18,056 nucleotides of DNA from an uncultured Ruminococcus sp. (GCA_900551005.1 URUL01000036.1:1-18056), one strand, 5' to 3'; shown: positions 5,841-14,313, counted from the first letter of the stretch. A program made the numbers and translations. Notes: generated by a model not told the origin, from the sequence alone.

Positions 5841-7115
5841 GGTGACAAAAGGCTCGGGAGTGACGACCTTATGTATATTCGCGCCGACAGCCTTGAATTT
5901 ATTCGTTATATTATCATATCCGCGCTCGATATGGTAAATATCGTCTATTTCCGTTCTGCCTCTTGCGGCAAGACCGGCAATGACCATGGCAACGCCCGCG
6001 CGCAGGTCTACCGCACGCACCGTCGATGCCTGAAGCTGCTCTACGCCTCTTATCGTGGCAATGCTCTTTTCCACCTTGATATCGGCGCCCATGCGCTTCA
6101 GCTCCTCTACGTAGCGAAAACGATTTTCATAAATTGTTTCATGAAGTCTGCTCGTACCGTTTGCAAGACAGAGCAAAACTGCCGCCTGCGGATTCATATC
6201 CGTAGGAAAACCGGGATAGGGAATGGTCTTTATCGTCACGGAGGAAAGCTCTCCCTTGTGCGTTACAAGCACGGCATCGTCAAATTCCTCCACCGTGACG
6301 CCCATTTCCACAAGCTTTGCCGATATGGCATCCAGGTGCTTCGGTATGACATTGTTGATATAGAGCCTGCCGCGCGTCGCCGCCGCCGCCATCATGAAGG
6401 TCCCCGCCTCTATCATGTCGGGGATGATGGCATACGTACAACCCCGGAGCGTATCCGTGCCCTTTATCTTTATCGTGTCCGTGCCTGCGCCTGTAATATT
6501 GGCTCCGCAAAAGTTGAGAAAGTTTGCCACATCGACGACATGCGGCTCTCTTGCCGCATTTTCTATGATCGTCGTCCCTTTGGCACGCACGGCGGCGAGA
6601 ATGGTATTGATCGTTCCGCCGACGGTGACGCAGTCAAAATAGATGCCCGCACCTGTTATGCCATTTTTTGTCTGCGCATCGATCAGACTCCCGTCAACGA
6701 TCACTTCGGCACCGAGTGCCTCGAAAGCCTTGATATGCTGATCTATCGGACGTGCGCCGAGATCGCATCCGCCGGGAAGCCCTGTCATGACACTGCCGAA
6801 ACGTCCGAGCATGGCTCCGATCAGATAATATGAGCCGCGCATTTTCTTCACAAGATCGCAGGGAACCGAAGCGGGAGCAACCTCCCGCGCATCGATCTCC
6901 ACGCTGTTCTGCGTAAGATGCCGTATCTTCACACCTATGGATGAAAGTATCTCCAGCGAGGTCTCCACATCGCTTATGTGAGGAAGATTTTCGATAATAC
7001 AAACGTCTCCTACGGCAACACAGGCAAATATGATCGGCACGGCGGCATTTTTCATGCCGCTTACCTCTATTCTTCCGTGCAGAGCGTTTCCGCCGTCTAT
7101 AACGATTTTCTCCAT
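5835..7115 (-). CDS. murA: UDP-N-acetylglucosamine 1-carboxyvinyltransferase
   Basis: A 426-residue cytosolic enzyme of the first committed step of peptidoglycan synthesis, transferring enolpyruvate from PEP to UDP-GlcNAc. SGMKNAAVPI supplies the K22/N23 pair. The loop TGLPGGCDLGARPIDQH carries the reactive Cys (C117 here) that fosfomycin alkylates, so the protein is predicted fosfomycin-sensitive by this residue. FPTDMNPQA and RGSYYLIGAMLGRFG are further family blocks, and the length is normal. The start at 7115 is set by MEKIVIDGG, with AAAGG 9 bases upstream. It lies 53 bases after yycI, placing a cell-wall precursor enzyme at the end of a wal-type operon where yycJ/walJ is common in other Firmicutes. 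Firmicutes often carry a second murA, which cannot be judged here. Confidence 0.97.
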   Translation of the reverse strand: MEKIVIDGGNALHGRIEVSGMKNAAVPIIFACVAVGDVCIIENLPHISDVETSLEILSSIGVKIRHLTQNSVEIDAREVAPASVPCDLVKKMRGSYYLIGAMLGRFGSVMTGLPGGCDLGARPIDQHIKAFEALGAEVIVDGSLIDAQTKNGITGAGIYFDCVTVGGTINTILAAVRAKGTTIIENAAREPHVVDVANFLNFCGANITGAGTDTIKIKGTDTLRGCTYAIIPDMIEAGTFMMAAAATRGRLYINNVIPKHLDAISAKLVEMGVTVEEFDDAVLVTHKGELSSVTIKTIPYPGFPTDMNPQAAVLLCLANGTSRLHETIYENRFRYVEELKRMGADIKVEKSIATIRGVEQLQASTVRAVDLRAGVAMVIAGLAARGRTEIDDIYHIERGYDNITNKFKAVGANIHKVVTPEPFVTI

Positions 7116-7154
7116 TGTAAAATACCTTTCAAAGAAATTTTTGCCTCTCCGACA

Positions 7155-7170
7155 GACGAAAATATTCGTC
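7155..7170 (-). promoter_or_regulatory. Small hairpin at the yycI stop / murA leader
   Basis: GACGAA-AATA-TTCGTC (plus strand) forms a 6-bp stem overlapping the yycI stop codon, and CCTCT/AGAGG flanks could extend it. On the minus strand it is followed by CAAAAATTTC. This is possibly a weak attenuator before murA; the evidence is structural only. Confidence 0.25.
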
Positions 7171-8053
7171 AGAGGCGTTCACCCGTTATCATATCATAGC
7201 GGGATATTTCTCCGCTCTCATAGCAGAGCTCACATATCGGCGTGAAATAGAAATTATCCTTCATATCAAACCAGATGATATAGGAATAAGAGATACGCGA
7301 GAGGATGCGCGTCTTTTTCTCCGGAAGCGCATCGACATATGCCTTCTCATCGAGAAGCACCGTCAGTACGCCGATCTCCTCTGCCGCCAATGCCTGCTCG
7401 GGCATCGCGAGGAGCAGATCGCCTTCTATGAAGAGAGGAGTCTCATCCCGAATATAGACGGTGAGGGTATTGTCCGTATCAAGTCCGCCTATGCGCATGG
7501 TGAGCTTCGCCGCAAAAAATCCGCCCGAGGGGCTATACAGTATATCGCGGCAGATAAGCTCGCACTTATATTTTCCGCTGCCCGAGAGCAGCTTTCCGAG
7601 AGAGAGAAATTCCCATACGGCACTTGCCGCGCGTTCTCCCTCCCGCTCGGCATTGGAAACCGAAACGGCACCCGTGGCATCCGGCTCGGGAATATCGCTT
7701 CGTCTGTAAGAAAAAGCTTTTATCCCGTCATGTGTGTAAACAGCGTTTTCCGTGCGACAGATGAGCATATCTCCATCGCTCTCCGCCGCGCTACCGCTCA
7801 TATATTTCAGCGCCTCTGCCGTTTTTTCACGGGAAACCGTGCCGCGAAGCGTATAGAGCTTCGCTATTTTGTCGGAGAGCGCTTTTTGCTCGAGAACGAT
7901 ATCACTTCGGGAAAGAAGCGCCGTCATATTTTCGATTATTTCTTTATCATAGTAGTTTTCATCCATATAGCGGATATATACGAATACGCCGAAGACCGCA
8001 TTGAGCAACAAGAGCACGGCAATGGCAAAATTAAGGAGATTTTTCCATTTCAT
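7169..8053 (-). CDS. yycI: YycI-like regulator of the WalK histidine kinase
   Basis: A 294-residue protein from the ATG at 8053 (MKWKNLLNFAIAVLLLLNAV). This start is preferred to the ATG 39 bases upstream because AGGAGG at 8061-8066 lies 7 bases before it and it overlaps the yycH stop as ATGA. One N-terminal membrane helix (about residues 5-27) is followed by an extracytoplasmic domain, the YycI layout. In Bacillus and relatives YycI and YycH form a membrane/extracellular complex that modulates WalK, with the sign of the effect differing between species. Sequence identity to well-known YycI proteins is not obvious by eye, so the call rests on topology, length and the walR-walK-yycH-yycI order. 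Confidence 0.75.
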   Translation of the reverse strand: MKWKNLLNFAIAVLLLLNAVFGVFVYIRYMDENYYDKEIIENMTALLSRSDIVLEQKALSDKIAKLYTLRGTVSREKTAEALKYMSGSAAESDGDMLICRTENAVYTHDGIKAFSYRRSDIPEPDATGAVSVSNAEREGERAASAVWEFLSLGKLLSGSGKYKCELICRDILYSPSGGFFAAKLTMRIGGLDTDNTLTVYIRDETPLFIEGDLLLAMPEQALAAEEIGVLTVLLDEKAYVDALPEKKTRILSRISYSYIIWFDMKDNFYFTPICELCYESGEISRYDMITGERL

Positions 8054-9519
8054 TTGCCGTCCTCCTCTCCCTTCCCGAAGCGGGAAAACCATATGCCCGC
8101 GGCGATATTTTCATCATCAAAGGCATATGCCGCCGAGATATCGAAGTCTCCCTTTACAAAAAGAAGCATGGTCATGATATCCAATCTGTTTTCCGACAGC
8201 GTGATGGCCTCTCCCCAGCCGGAAAGCGTAATAAATTCCAGTCGGCATTCCGTTATCGCACCATCATATATCTCGAAGGAAGCGGCGACATTGCGCCCGT
8301 TTATGATGACGGGAGTATTATTATAGATAAAGCCGTAGGAAATGCGGGCATAGCCTTTTCCGACGGTGACCTCCGAGAGTGTGAGAGAAACATTCGGCAT
8401 GACTGTATTATCGGAGAAAAGCGGAAGAGATGCGAGAAAGCTGGCTGTAGCACCGATATAATCAAGCGGCTCGGCGTCCGCGCCCGACATGGCAAGACTT
8501 GCCGCATATTCGGGCGACGTGACAGAGAAAAAGCATTCGCCGTCCGCGGCGATGCTGAAGGTCTTTCCCTCTTCATAATAGGTATAAGTGCCGTTTTCAT
8601 CCGTATGGTAGGATATCTTGCCTGCATTCATGGAAAAGGCGCGCAACAGCTTCTCCGTATTTTCCTCTGCAAGCAGATTTTCATAGCCGGAATAGCGCTT
8701 CATTCTCGAGAGGGGAAGTCCGCTCCTGAAAACAAGCACCGTGCCTATATCCCGTTCCTGCGATATGCCCATGCCCGAGGGCAGATCGGTACATATAAGA
8801 AAATTGAAATCGGTTATTTTTTCATAATCACTATATGCCGAAAAAATTTTTTTGTTAAATGCCGATTCCTCTCCCGGGACAGGCTCGAAGGCAAAGGAAT
8901 ACAGCCTGTAATTTCCCGACAAGTCACGGGTGGCGGCACAGAGATATGCCCCGAGTAAGTCAAGCCCGATTTGCTCCGGAGTGATGGAAAGATACGGCGC
9001 ACAGAAGAAGATAAAAAGCTCATATATTCCCTCGGAGCCTATCTCTTCGCTCATGCGCGATATATCGGAAAGCTTATAGATGACAGAGCGCGGAAGCTCT
9101 GTATGATATTTCATATAGATGTACGTATCCGCGGCACAAAGGCGCGAAAAGAGTGCTCTGCCCTCATCCGGCGTAAGACTCTGCGGCACAGAAGCCTCAC
9201 CGAAAAGCCCCGGGAAATATTCTCCCGAGATACCCTCTGCCGCGGCAGATGTACCGGCTTCTGCGCAGAGCAGATATTTTCCCGCACCCTCGGAGGAAAA
9301 AGCTATCGTCTCAGGAATAACAAACGAGCTTCTGTAATGCTCGGAATAGCTGTACTGTGTATTTTCGCGTTTTATCTTCAGATAATCTTCGCGGGAGAAG
9401 GCGGCGCTGTCCGACTGCTGATAGAGGAACATATACGTCGCGCAGAGGCATGTCAGGCTGACCGTGAGGAGTCCCACCACAACGGTTTTTACAATTTCTT
9501 TCAGCTTTATAGCGCTCAT
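8050..9519 (-). CDS. yycH: YycH-like regulator of the WalK histidine kinase
   Basis: A 489-residue protein with a short cytoplasmic N-terminus, one membrane helix (about residues 12-33, VVVGLLTVSLTCLCATYMFL) and a large extracytoplasmic domain, as in YycH. It lies 64 bases after walK and overlaps yycI by 4 bases, the usual pair order. An AAAGGAG run directly abuts the ATG with essentially no spacer, which is atypical. No alternative ATG/GTG/TTG lies close upstream in frame, and a weaker AGAAAG further up may serve. The extracytoplasmic region includes a DENGTYTYYEEGKTF stretch and a C-terminal repeat-fold-like segment. The assignment is mainly by topology and synteny, and the family is poorly conserved. 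Confidence 0.8.
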   Translation of the reverse strand: MSAIKLKEIVKTVVVGLLTVSLTCLCATYMFLYQQSDSAAFSREDYLKIKRENTQYSYSEHYRSSFVIPETIAFSSEGAGKYLLCAEAGTSAAAEGISGEYFPGLFGEASVPQSLTPDEGRALFSRLCAADTYIYMKYHTELPRSVIYKLSDISRMSEEIGSEGIYELFIFFCAPYLSITPEQIGLDLLGAYLCAATRDLSGNYRLYSFAFEPVPGEESAFNKKIFSAYSDYEKITDFNFLICTDLPSGMGISQERDIGTVLVFRSGLPLSRMKRYSGYENLLAEENTEKLLRAFSMNAGKISYHTDENGTYTYYEEGKTFSIAADGECFFSVTSPEYAASLAMSGADAEPLDYIGATASFLASLPLFSDNTVMPNVSLTLSEVTVGKGYARISYGFIYNNTPVIINGRNVAASFEIYDGAITECRLEFITLSGWGEAITLSENRLDIMTMLLFVKGDFDISAAYAFDDENIAAGIWFSRFGKGEEDGK

Positions 9520-9583
9520 CTCCTTTCGCTTTCTCTGCCGATCTTATCGGAAAAATTGAATTGCCGCAAGCCGTTTTGCGTTG

Positions 9584-11425
9584 CTATTCTGCCCTTGGCT
9601 CGGCTTTGCCGCTCTGCTCATCATTTACGAGCTTACATTCATAAGGGATGCGTATCCAGGTCGATGTGCCCTTGCCCGGCTCGCTCTCCACCCATATCTG
9701 CCCGCCGTGCGCATCCACGATCTCTTTCGTTATGGCAAGACCGAGCCCCGTGCCACCGGCATCACTCGTGCGTGCCTTTTCCACGCGGTAAAAGCGCTCG
9801 AAGAGACGCGGAATATCCTCCGCGGGAATGCCCATGCCATTGTCCCGGACATTTATCAGCACCCCGTTTGCCTCCGCTTTCGCCGAGACCTCGATCCTGC
9901 CGCCGTTTTTCGTATACTTGACAGAATTGGAAATGACATTTATCAGCGCCTGCTGGAGCTTTTCCTTGTCTGCCGTGACGGCGGGAATATTCGGCTCGCA
10001 GTCAAAAGCAAGCGTATGTCCGCGCGCCGCCGCTTCGCCCGACATGATATCGTGCATGCGCCCGAGAAAATCGTCCATGGTGAAGGTTTCGACCTTCCAT
10101 TCCGTGCGGCGGTTATCCAAGCGGGAAAGCACGAGCAGATCGCCGACGATGCGCGTCATTCTGTCACATTCGTCTATCGCCATGCGCAGGAAATCGTCGC
10201 GCATATCGGCAGGCAGTCCCGGACATTCGAGTACGGTCTCCGCCGCGCCGCGTATGCACTGTATCGGCGTGCGCAGCTCATGCGAAACGTCCGCCACAAA
10301 TTCCCTGCGGGATTTGTCCAATTCATACCGCTCGGTGATATCATGAATAACGCACATGATTCCGTGGCTTTCCGTATTTGCCTCCGTATAGCGGAAATCC
10401 GCAAACATGATATCCAGTGCCTTGCCGTCGTATATCACGTCATGCACGCTGTAGTTTCCGCTCTCCTTATATTCATCCGCTATTCTGTGATAATCGATAT
10501 TTAAAAGACGGATCATCTGTGTGAAATTGAAAAATTCAAGGAAGCGCTCGCCCTCGGGCGTGCCGAAATGAAAGAGCTTCTTTGCCATTTTGTTGATATG
10601 CATCAGCCCGCCGAAGCTGTCAAAGGCTATGACTGCATCATTGAGATAGAGAAAGAGAGTTTCAAACTTTCTGCGCTCACCCGAGATCTCGTCGAGCGTG
10701 CCCTTGAGCACGTCCTTCATGTAGTTGAAGGTCTCCGAGAGAGCTCCTATCTCGTCATTGGACTTGACGTCCACAGACTGGTCGAATTCACCGTCCGCGA
10801 TCCGATGTGCACCTATCGTAAGCGTCCGTATCGGCTCGGTTATCGCCTTGGCGAGGAAGAAGGATAGCGTTATCGCCGCAAGCATGCCGAAGAACATCGC
10901 CTGCACCGTTATGCGGAAGATCATCGCAGAAAGCGAACGGAAATCGTCCTGACTGTCCTTGACACAGATTATCACCGCCTTTTCTCCGTCGCCGCTCTCT
11001 ATGCGCGTGGCATAATCGATATAGCTTGTCCGCAAATGCTTTTGCGCGCCGGTCTTTCCGGACATGGCAGAGATGATGTTCGGCGTCTTTTCCAGCGCTT
11101 CGGCGGCATCCGCAGACGAGCCGAAAAGAAGATCGCCGTTTGTATCCAGTATGAAATAGTCTCTGTATTTATCTATTCCCAGTACGCCCGAGTAAGCCTT
11201 CAGTATCTCATTCTGGCGGGCGGCATAGTCGCTCGAATCGAAAGCTCCTCTCAGATCGGAAACGAGATTTCCGCCCGTATCGAAGGCCTGCTCCATCTGC
11301 GTCATGAAATCGTTGCTGTAAAAATTGAAGGCACTGCCTATCAGCACGGCACCGATAACGGACATGAGCGTGATCGTGAATATGGCGAGGATAATAATGA
11401 TCTTGAAATGCAGATTCTTATACAT
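9584..11425 (-). CDS. walK: WalK-like sensor histidine kinase
   Basis: A 613-residue membrane sensor. TM1 is at about 8-31, an extracytoplasmic sensor domain at 32-167, TM2 at about 168-192, and HAMP at 193-245 (ITEPIRTL ... NDEIGALSETFNYM). A PAS-like domain spans about 255-370 and the HisKA box VADVSHELRTP carries the phospho-acceptor H382. The ATP-binding domain has an N box (NVISNSVKY, N496-N500), G1 RDNGMGIP at 527-533, an F box (FERFYRVEKART) and G2 GGTGLGLAI at 557-565. This architecture is that of WalK, the essential peptidoglycan-hydrolase regulator of Firmicutes. The gene starts 12 bases after walR with GGGAGA 5 bases before the ATG. A PhoR-type kinase is the alternative, but yycH/yycI downstream and murA nearby favour WalK. 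Confidence 0.9.
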   Translation of the reverse strand: MYKNLHFKIIIILAIFTITLMSVIGAVLIGSAFNFYSNDFMTQMEQAFDTGGNLVSDLRGAFDSSDYAARQNEILKAYSGVLGIDKYRDYFILDTNGDLLFGSSADAAEALEKTPNIISAMSGKTGAQKHLRTSYIDYATRIESGDGEKAVIICVKDSQDDFRSLSAMIFRITVQAMFFGMLAAITLSFFLAKAITEPIRTLTIGAHRIADGEFDQSVDVKSNDEIGALSETFNYMKDVLKGTLDEISGERRKFETLFLYLNDAVIAFDSFGGLMHINKMAKKLFHFGTPEGERFLEFFNFTQMIRLLNIDYHRIADEYKESGNYSVHDVIYDGKALDIMFADFRYTEANTESHGIMCVIHDITERYELDKSRREFVADVSHELRTPIQCIRGAAETVLECPGLPADMRDDFLRMAIDECDRMTRIVGDLLVLSRLDNRRTEWKVETFTMDDFLGRMHDIMSGEAAARGHTLAFDCEPNIPAVTADKEKLQQALINVISNSVKYTKNGGRIEVSAKAEANGVLINVRDNGMGIPAEDIPRLFERFYRVEKARTSDAGGTGLGLAITKEIVDAHGGQIWVESEPGKGTSTWIRIPYECKLVNDEQSGKAEPRAE

Positions 11426-11437
11426 TTACTTCTCCCG

Positions 11438-12172
11438 TCAGTTGGGTATGTAATACCCCTTCGTTCTTTTCGTCAGAATATATTCGGGCTCGGAGGGCAC
11501 ATCCTCTATCTTGGAGCGCAGGCGCGACATCGTTACGTCGACCGTGCGCACGTCGCCGAGAAAGCCGTCGTAGCCCCAAACCTTATTGAGCAGCTCTTCA
11601 CGGGTGAAAAGCTGTCCCGCATTGCGCGCAAGAAAGAGCAGTACCTCATATTCCTTATTGGAAAGCTCTATGTCCTTCTCGCCCTTTTTGACGGTGAAGT
11701 TTTTATTGTCTATGACAAGCTCGCGTATGACGATCTTATCGGGATCCTTTTCCGTGCCGTCCGCGCCGTCCTTCTTTAGCTCGACAAATTCGCCCGAGCT
11801 TCGGCGGATATTTGCCTTGATGCGCGCGAGAAGGACCTTAATGGAGAAGGGCTTCGTCACATAGTCGTCGGCACCGAGATCGAGTCCCATGACCTTGTCT
11901 ATCTCATCCTGCTTTGCCGTGACCATGATGATCGGTGTCGCGAGCTTTTTTCTCACCTCGCGGCAAACGGAAAAGCCATCGCGCTTTGGAAGCATCAGAT
12001 CGAGCAGTATCAAATCGAAGTCTCCCTCGAGCGCACGGGTAAGCCCTCGCTCACCGTCACCCGCCGTCTCACATTCGTAGCCCGCCATCATCAGGTTTAC
12101 CTCGAGAAGCTGTGAAATTCTTTTTTCGTCCTCTACGATGAGTATTCTCTTTTTTCTTTCACTCTCAGCCAA
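11438..12172 (-). CDS. walR: WalR-like OmpR/PhoB-family response regulator (TTG start)
   Basis: A 244-residue response regulator. The receiver domain (about 9-122) has the acidic pair in ILIVEDE, phospho-acceptor D58 (ILLDLMLP) and K107 (DDYVTKPF). A winged-helix OmpR domain (about 145-243) carries LSNKEYEVLLFLARN, FTREELLNKVWG and RTVDVTMSRLRSKIE. I choose the TTG at 12172. It has GGGAGG at 12181-12186 with an 8-base spacer, begins 2 bases after the preceding gene's stop, and leaves the usual few residues before ILIVEDE. The ATG at 12247 would overlap the preceding gene by about 70 bases and add an unrelated leader. Known WalR proteins control autolysins and wall metabolism. A PhoB-type assignment is excluded mainly by the yycH/yycI context. 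Confidence 0.92.
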   Translation of the reverse strand: MAESERKKRILIVEDEKRISQLLEVNLMMAGYECETAGDGERGLTRALEGDFDLILLDLMLPKRDGFSVCREVRKKLATPIIMVTAKQDEIDKVMGLDLGADDYVTKPFSIKVLLARIKANIRRSSGEFVELKKDGADGTEKDPDKIVIRELVIDNKNFTVKKGEKDIELSNKEYEVLLFLARNAGQLFTREELLNKVWGYDGFLGDVRTVDVTMSRLRSKIEDVPSEPEYILTKRTKGYYIPN

Positions 12173-12174
12173 TT

Positions 12175-12798
12175 TCAGTCCCTCCCGTTTCTGTTTATTT
12201 TCACAAGAGAATATATATCTGCGGGAACCGAGCCTCCCGCTCTGCAATTTCCGAGTATCAGCTCCGCGGCATAGAGACTGCTCTGCGAGAGCAAAAGCCC
12301 CGTACAGCCGCCGTCGCCCGAATAGAGCGATGACACCAGCTCCTCATAGAAGCGCACCGTGGATTTGCAGTAAACAGTTTCAAAACCCTCAAATTCCGCG
12401 CCGGTATTTGATGTCAGCAGAAACGTTATTCCGTGCTTTGCCGTATGGCGGACAAAATCGCGGAATTCATATGCCGCCTGCGGACTCTCCGCCGCACAGT
12501 ATATCTCGTAGCCCTGTACCCTCAGCTTGGAAAGGGCGAAAACCAGGTCCGCATTATATTCCAGCCCGTCTGCCTTTATGAAAATAACGGGGCGCACGTC
12601 ATATTTTTTCGCTATGGCGAAGTAACTGTCCAGCACAGATGTACCGTTCATACAGCCTTCTACCGTGACGCTGTCCGCAATGACGGCAAAATTCAGAATT
12701 TTCAGCTCGGATTCCCCCGCGGCAAAAAGGCAGGAGCAAAGTAATGCCATGAAAAGCACTGCCGAAACGATTCTTTTTATCCGTTGCTTTTTTTGCAT
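12175..12798 (-). CDS. Exported protein with degenerate NodB (polysaccharide deacetylase)-like fold, function unknown
   Basis: A 207-residue protein with a basic N-terminus and hydrophobic signal (residues 7-27) ending LLCSCLFAAGES. It could be a lipoprotein (L20-C21-S22-C23, a poor lipobox) or cleaved by signal peptidase I. After that, ILNFAVIADSVTVE, then VLDSYFAIAKKYDVRPVIFI, then LSKLRVQGYEIYC follow the spacing of a NodB domain (first acidic strand, 'LLKKYGVKATFFV', 'GHEIGNH'). D41 remains where the metal-binding acidic residues sit, but the HX3H metal motif is replaced (YEIYCAAES), so catalysis is unlikely. The fold is inferred by eye. AAGGAGG directly precedes the ATG. It ends 2 bases before walR, suggesting an extracytoplasmic part in the same signalling or wall pathway. 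Confidence 0.6.
   Translation of the reverse strand: MQKKQRIKRIVSAVLFMALLCSCLFAAGESELKILNFAVIADSVTVEGCMNGTSVLDSYFAIAKKYDVRPVIFIKADGLEYNADLVFALSKLRVQGYEIYCAAESPQAAYEFRDFVRHTAKHGITFLLTSNTGAEFEGFETVYCKSTVRFYEELVSSLYSGDGGCTGLLLSQSSLYAAELILGNCRAGGSVPADIYSLVKINRNGRD
12181..12186 (-). promoter_or_regulatory. Ribosome-binding site that decides the walR start
   Basis: GGGAGG on the minus strand, 8 bases before TTG at 12172. It lies inside the last codons of the upstream gene, indicating translational coupling, and no ATG or GTG start fits the receiver domain. Confidence 0.75.
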
Positions 12799-12896
12799 GC
12801 GTCCTCCTTATCTGCCGCCCGGCGGACTTGTCCGATGCCGGCTGTTTTTTCTGCAGGTTGTTTTTATCTTTGCTTTTACAGATGATTGCACGATGC
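12799..12896. other. 98-bp gap between the DUF3810 gene and the walR-proximal gene
   Basis: It contains the ribosome site for the 207-residue protein and short GC-rich self-complementary bits (CCGCC-G-GGCGG; CGGAC-AA-GTCCG). I see no convincing promoter or T-tailed terminator, so transcription may read through from the DUF3810 gene, but an independent wal promoter cannot be excluded. Confidence 0.35.
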
Positions 12897-14012
12897 TTAT
12901 TTCGCGGCTTCTGCCTTATAATAAGCTACCGTCAGATCGACTACGAGCCCATAGCTTTTCGTTCCCGCAGGCTGGCCATGGTCCTCGATATAGGAATTGT
13001 TTATCTTTTCCGTTGTCTCTGCGGCTTTGTTTTCGCGATATTTTTCAAAGAAAATGCTGTATGCCGTGTATTCCTCGCGAATCTCCTCGGGAACGATTGC
13101 CCAGAGCTGTGCATGAAGCGTTGCGTCTGCGGAAGCAAGACTGTTCAGCACGGAAAGCAGAACATCGACGTATCCGCTGTAGCGCAAATACGGATCGTCA
13201 CTGTTTATGCAAACGAGAAAAGCGACAAAGTTCGCTTCATCCTCACGGGCTATGCCGCGCTGATGCGCCATCTCATGCGCCGCGGAAGTGGCGACGATAT
13301 AATCGGGATAGTTTGTATTCACATTTGCCTCTCCCGTGAAGAAGGAATAAACCCCCGAAAGATGCGTGTATGTCATCTTCTCGCTGAGCATGACGGGCTT
13401 TGTATTCGTATACAGCTTCTGAAGAAAAGGATATTTTTCGCAGGTGGTCTTGTATGCGGCATTGAGCTCGTGATTCAGCTCGAAATAGGAATACGGCATA
13501 TATGAGCTGCCGTCGAGAGCGAAATTGATATTTTCCAGCTCCTTTTTCGCGCCTATGACGAGCTGTCTGCCCGTCTCATAGAGTTCCTCTGCGGAAACCT
13601 CTTTCTTATCCAGCTCCATTTTCTTATCTATTGTCGTGCCGTAATAGCCTGTCCCATATCCGAAAACGAAAACGGCGTATACAAGAGTGGCGAGGGAGAG
13701 AAAGCCCGTCGCAAAGCGTATCGCATGCGCCGTGGATTTTCTCGCGGCGCGGATGACGAGAAAAACGAGAAGTGCCACGAGCAGCGGGGAAGCAATGAGC
13801 AGAAATTCCGCAATGGAAAAGGGGATAATGCTCGTCGGTACGGCAAGGATCGCGCGAATCGCCACCCCCGAGGTATTGTTTATGAAGTCGGAAAGCGCCA
13901 CGCTTTTCTTTGCTATCAGCTCGACCGCAAATGCAACCGCGCCGAGTGCGAAGAATATCACCGACCATATCGGGACATAGCGGAAAAATCCGACACGGGA
14001 CTTCTTTTCCAT
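12897..14012 (-). CDS. DUF3810 membrane protein with HExxH metalloprotease motif
   Basis: A 371-residue protein with three predicted N-terminal membrane helices (about 13-32, 52-85 and 97-122) and a C-terminal domain. That domain contains HEMAHQRGIAREDEANF: H246, E247 and H250 form a zincin HExxH, and E257 or E259 downstream is the likely third metal ligand. This block is the hallmark of the DUF3810 family, whose substrate is unknown. The catalytic domain follows the third helix and is probably outside the membrane. It heads the minus-strand run that contains walRK-yycHI-murA, with a good promoter 40-70 bases upstream. A role in envelope or wall homeostasis is inference from position. The ribosome site (AAAGGA, about 12 bases from the ATG) is weakly placed. 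Confidence 0.85.
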   Translation of the reverse strand: MEKKSRVGFFRYVPIWSVIFFALGAVAFAVELIAKKSVALSDFINNTSGVAIRAILAVPTSIIPFSIAEFLLIASPLLVALLVFLVIRAARKSTAHAIRFATGFLSLATLVYAVFVFGYGTGYYGTTIDKKMELDKKEVSAEELYETGRQLVIGAKKELENINFALDGSSYMPYSYFELNHELNAAYKTTCEKYPFLQKLYTNTKPVMLSEKMTYTHLSGVYSFFTGEANVNTNYPDYIVATSAAHEMAHQRGIAREDEANFVAFLVCINSDDPYLRYSGYVDVLLSVLNSLASADATLHAQLWAIVPEEIREEYTAYSIFFEKYRENKAAETTEKINNSYIEDHGQPAGTKSYGLVVDLTVAYYKAEAAK

Positions 14013-14052
14013 ACGAGAACACCGTCCTTTTGAGTATACTTTCTTACTTTAC

Positions 14053-14081
14053 ATCATATCACAAAAGCGGGAATTTTTCAA
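14053..14081 (-). promoter_or_regulatory. Probable sigma-A promoter for the DUF3810-wal-murA-sda run
   Basis: On the minus strand TTGAAA (14081-14076), a 17-base spacer and TATGAT (14058-14053), located about 40 bases before the DUF3810 ATG. Both hexamers are close to consensus. Confidence 0.7.
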
Positions 14082-14313
14082 TAGCTTTTATGCTTGATAC
14101 TTATTATAATGTAAAATTAATCTGAAAATATGCGCGCGTGCGCGTGAGAACTTGCCTGTTTCTTTCGGCCGCGGCGGCGAAAGAGCATGATTTTAGGTAA
14201 TTTTGCGAAAAGATCCCGCGCCTGTGCGGCAGCGCCCGCTCGGAAAAATCATCACTTTCCGCATGCGCCGTCAAAAGCGCAAATGGTCTGAAAACCCACA
14301 TGGCACAAGGAAT

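Noticed and set aside
12175..12247. ATG start for walR at 12247
   Set aside because: It would add 25 residues unlike any receiver domain and overlap the upstream gene by about 70 bases; the TTG at 12172 has an ideal ribosome site.
14104..14301. 65-codon minus ORF with an apparent hydrophobic start
   Set aside because: It has no ribosome site, overlaps the hairpins and alternating tract, and lies upstream of the minus promoter; treated as non-coding.
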